Positions 5,808 through 7,301 of a stretch of DNA of 7,301 bases are shown here, piece by piece. The stretch is from positions 1 to 7,301 of the forward strand of contig CALLAV010000345.1 of NCBI GenBank assembly GCA_938001995.1, in the 5' to 3' direction. Each line of letters opens with the position of its first letter. The first letter of the stretch is position 1. The stretch comes from an uncultured Amylibacter sp. (GTDB lineage: Bacteria > Pseudomonadota > Alphaproteobacteria > Rhodobacterales > Rhodobacteraceae). A model generated the notes under the pieces. The model was not told the DNA's origin. It saw only the letters and a program-made list of their open reading frames with translations, and ran no database searches. The position numbers and the translations under genes were made by a program.

Positions 5808-5935
5808 TGGCTCTTCTCCAAGGTTGAGCGTGTAAATGCCTGATTTGCGATCACATGACAATAGAGCGGGGCGCACCCAATGGTCACGCCCTACCCCACA
5901 GACTAATCCCACCACATGAACACAGGAGTGGACCC
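5808..5935. promoter_or_regulatory. Divergent folB / ilvN upstream region
   Basis: This 128-base gap must carry the folB promoter and, if ilvB transcripts do not read through the opposing folB gene, an ilvN promoter too. I saw no convincing -35/-10 pair on either strand. The folB ribosome binding site (5811-5819) and the ilvN site AGGAG (5924-5928) mark its ends. Confidence 0.4.
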
Positions 5936-6487
5936 ATGAAAGTTAAAAAAGGCACATCGCGGCGCAGTGCGTATAACCTACAGAGCGTTTACGGCGATGA
6001 GATCGAAACACACACGCTTGCGGTGATTGTGGACAACGAAGCGGGTGTTCTGGCCCGTGTCATTGGCCTGTTTTCGGGCCGAGGCTATAACATCGAAAGC
6101 CTGACTGTCGCCGAGATCGACCATGAAGGTCATCGCTCGCGCATTACTGTGGTTACCACTGGAACGCCTGCGGTGATTGAGCAGATCAAAGCACAGCTTG
6201 GCCGTTTGGTTCCTGTGCATGATGTTCACGACCTGACCGTTGAAGGCCCGAGCGTGGAGCGGGAATTGGCGCTGATCAAAGTGGCTGGTAAGGGCGACAT
6301 GCGGGTCGAAGCCCTGCGCACTGCCGAAGTGTTCCGAGCGCGCGTCGTGGACAGCACGCTTGAAAGTTTTGTGTTTGAAATCACAGGTGCGCCCGAAAAG
6401 ATCGACGCATTTGCAGAAATGATGCGCCCGCTCGGTATGGTGGAAATCGCCCGCACAGGCGTTGCCGCAATCATGCGCGGCACTTAA
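5936..6487 (+). CDS. ilvN: Acetolactate synthase, small regulatory subunit
   Basis: Regulatory partner of IlvB; it stimulates activity and gives valine feedback inhibition. I chose ATG 5936 (183 residues), because AGGAG at 5924-5928 lies 7 bases upstream. The longer frame from 5855 overlaps the intergenic region and adds 27 unlike residues. Residues 26-100 form an ACT domain with the valine-site pattern VDNEAGVLARVIGLFSGRGY and NIESLTVAE. Residues 108-180 are the C-terminal IlvH-type domain (ELALIKVAGKG, DAFAEMMRPLGMVEIARTGV). It has about 25 extra N-terminal residues compared with E. coli IlvH, which is common in alphaproteobacteria. By domain layout it is the IlvH type, although ilvN is the usual annotation. 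It ends in a strong terminator 27 bases downstream. Unlike most ilvBN pairs, it is separated from ilvB by an antiparallel gene. Confidence 0.97.
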   Translation: MKVKKGTSRRSAYNLQSVYGDEIETHTLAVIVDNEAGVLARVIGLFSGRGYNIESLTVAEIDHEGHRSRITVVTTGTPAVIEQIKAQLGRLVPVHDVHDLTVEGPSVERELALIKVAGKGDMRVEALRTAEVFRARVVDSTLESFVFEITGAPEKIDAFAEMMRPLGMVEIARTGVAAIMRGT

Positions 6488-6513
6488 ACGCATCTTATTC
6501 CAATGAAACAGAT

Positions 6514-6546
6514 GCGCCCTGACATGCCTTGTGTTGGGGCGTTTTT
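6514..6546 (+). terminator. ilvN intrinsic terminator
   Basis: The arms 6514-6525 and 6531-6542 form a 12-pair stem including several G-U pairs, with the strong core CGCCC/GGGCG, loop GCCTT (6526-6530), and T-run 6542-6546. It lies between ilvN and the convergent cold-shock-domain gene ending at 6550. On the minus strand it has only a weak T-tract, so it serves mainly ilvN. Confidence 0.8.
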
Positions 6547-6549
6547 CTA

Positions 6550-6786
6550 TCAGTGCAGAGGCTTTGATCCACGGAGCAGAACGATCGAATTTACCCGTTC
6601 CGAGGCACGGCCTTTGACCACGTCAAACACGATTTCCAAACCTGAATGCAATCCGGTTATTCCAAAGGCATCCAATGCTTTTTTGGTAATGAAAACAGCG
6701 CCTTCTTCTGTCTCGCCATGTACAAACCCATACCCACGCGCCGCATCATACCAGAGCACGCGCCCCCTTCTTAACACAAGTCCCAT
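6550..6786 (-). CDS. Small divergent cold-shock-domain protein
   Basis: A 78-residue single cold-shock domain, probably binding single-stranded RNA or DNA in the cytoplasm. RGRVLWYDAARGYGFV (7-22) fits the first strand and RNP1 motif (consensus KGFGFI). The RNP2 site, normally VFVH, reads VFITKKALDAFG (31-42), so the usual His is replaced. The pattern after it (FGITGLHSGLEIVF) resembles the second domain of two-domain alphaproteobacterial cold-shock proteins more than E. coli CspA. ATG 6786 has AGGAA about 9 bases upstream. It stands alone, convergent with ilvN and downstream of a lysR gene on the same strand with a 172-base gap. The fold call is good. A housekeeping or stress role cannot be told apart; no cold-inducible leader was recognised. 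Confidence 0.85.
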   Translation of the reverse strand: MGLVLRRGRVLWYDAARGYGFVHGETEEGAVFITKKALDAFGITGLHSGLEIVFDVVKGRASERVNSIVLLRGSKPLH

Positions 6787-6958
6787 CTGTCTCTTTCCTT
6801 CACCTCAAGCTAACAGCGCAAAATAACGCTCAACCAGAGATAGTGCTATCTTCTAAAATGCAAAGGTTATTCATAGATTGTCTTGGTGGTACAGCACCTT
6901 AACACTAAAATCTAAAGTTGTGCAATTGGTGAATGTCTGAAATTCTTAACGAGCTTTC
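6787..6958. other. Intergenic region between lysR and the cold-shock-domain gene
   Basis: AT-rich non-coding stretch carrying the upstream region of the cold-shock-domain gene. I see the short dyad at 6838-6851, a weak one at 6815-6830 (AGCG/CGCT), and a direct repeat TTCTTAAC (6943-6950 and 6956-6963) reaching into the lysR stop. No clear promoter or lysR terminator could be assigned. Confidence 0.45.
6838..6851. repeat. Small inverted repeat upstream of the cold-shock-domain gene
   Basis: AGATAG (6838-6843) and CTATCT (6846-6851) are perfect inverted copies around two bases. They lie 52-65 bases upstream of the gene ending at 6550 (start 6786), an operator-like position. No T-run follows, so it is not a terminator. 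Confidence 0.4.
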
Positions 6959-7301
6959 TTAACCGCTAAGGTGCGTAATGAGGGCGCGCAGGGATGCTGG
7001 CATATTCCGTTTTTGCGGGTAAAGGATGTTGATATCCAGTTCCGGCAGCACATGGTCTTTTAGGATCGGCACCAGTTCACCCGTTTCAAACGCATCTCCG
7101 ACAATAAAGTCAGGCAGCACCGCGATGCCTCGCCCCTTTAGCGCGAGAGAGCGATTATAGTGCCCTGAATTTGACGAATACCGCCCAACAATGCGTTTGC
7201 GCACCTGTTTGCCGCCCTTCATCGCCACCCATTCCGAGCCAGAAGCATAGTTATTGTAAAGAATGCACTGGTGATTTTGCAAATCGTCAAAATCTTTGGG
7301 T
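6959..7301 (-). CDS. LysR-family transcriptional regulator, C-terminal part
   Basis: Only the last 114 codons lie in the window; the reading frame stays open to the right edge, so the DNA-binding N-terminus is outside. The fragment starts PKDFDDLQNHQCILYNN, the usual LysR effector-domain pattern (P-x-DL-x-x-H-x-CI), then GSEWVAM, RYSSNSGHYNRSLALKGRGIAVLPDFIVGD with the family's G-x-GIA-x-LP-x-F signature, and ends GELVPILKD and LPELDINILYPQKRNMPASLRALITHL. These match the last half of the inducer-binding domain. Target and effector cannot be told. A TTG at 7282 could be mistaken for a start but lies in the middle of the domain. The neighbour downstream on the same strand is the cold-shock-domain gene; the distance and unlike roles do not suggest an operon. 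Confidence 0.88.
   Translation of the reverse strand, partial: PKDFDDLQNHQCILYNNYASGSEWVAMKGGKQVRKRIVGRYSSNSGHYNRSLALKGRGIAVLPDFIVGDAFETGELVPILKDHVLPELDINILYPQKRNMPASLRALITHLSG

Noticed and set aside
5286..5843. 185-codon plus-strand ORF spanning the ilvB end and folB
   Set aside because: It is an out-of-frame reading of ilvB and the complement of folB; the translation is rich in Arg/His and resembles no family.
5808..5915. N-terminal extension of folB starting at 5915
   Set aside because: The extra 36 residues show no FolB resemblance, and a good ribosome binding site (5811-5819) precedes ATG 5807.
5855..5935. N-terminal extension of ilvN starting at 5855
   Set aside because: AGGAG at 5924-5928 fits ATG 5936; the upstream part is intergenic in character.
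6943..6963. Direct repeat TTCTTAAC with a 13-base period at the lysR stop
   Set aside because: Only two short AT-rich copies, one overlapping coding sequence; chance is a sufficient explanation.

Overview
The window reads as chromosomal DNA of an alphaproteobacterium, most likely a marine Rhodobacterales (Roseobacter-group) species. This rests on the type of TRAP transporter, the style of the acetolactate synthase proteins (GEAS-type cofactor motif, N-terminally extended small subunit) and moderate GC. It is inferred from protein style, not from a marker gene.

Left block (1-3072, minus strand): a TRAP transporter operon in the order dctP (substrate-binding protein), dctQ (unusually long small permease), dctM (large permease, running off the left edge). 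The binding protein resembles the TakP/FcbT1 (2-oxo acid) class. The dctP-dctQ gap is full of small hairpins, and a nested inverted repeat sits just upstream of the dctP ribosome binding site.

Middle (3073-3657): a divergent regulatory region. Its right end holds the best find of the window, a complete branched-chain amino acid attenuator: a promoter, a 20-codon leader peptide containing Ile-Leu-Val-Val-Val, a two-part hairpin overlapping the end of the leader ORF, and a GC hairpin followed by seven T. It precedes ilvB, the acetolactate synthase large subunit (3658-5412). The leader ORF appears to start at or within a few bases of the transcript 5' end.

Right block (5413-7301): ilvN, the regulatory subunit (5936-6487), is not directly behind ilvB. 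A folB-like dihydroneopterin aldolase gene (5442-5807) lies between them on the opposite strand. ilvN ends in a strong terminator, followed by a small divergent cold-shock-domain gene on the minus strand and the C-terminal part of a LysR-family regulator that enters from the right edge.

How they work together: IlvB and IlvN form acetohydroxyacid synthase, the first common step of Val/Leu/Ile synthesis, controlled by valine feedback (ACT domain of IlvN) and by attenuation (leader). The neighbouring TRAP system may import 2-oxo acids, which are also the substrates of this enzyme. That link is suggestive but unproven. No mobile element, CRISPR array, tRNA or rRNA was seen.
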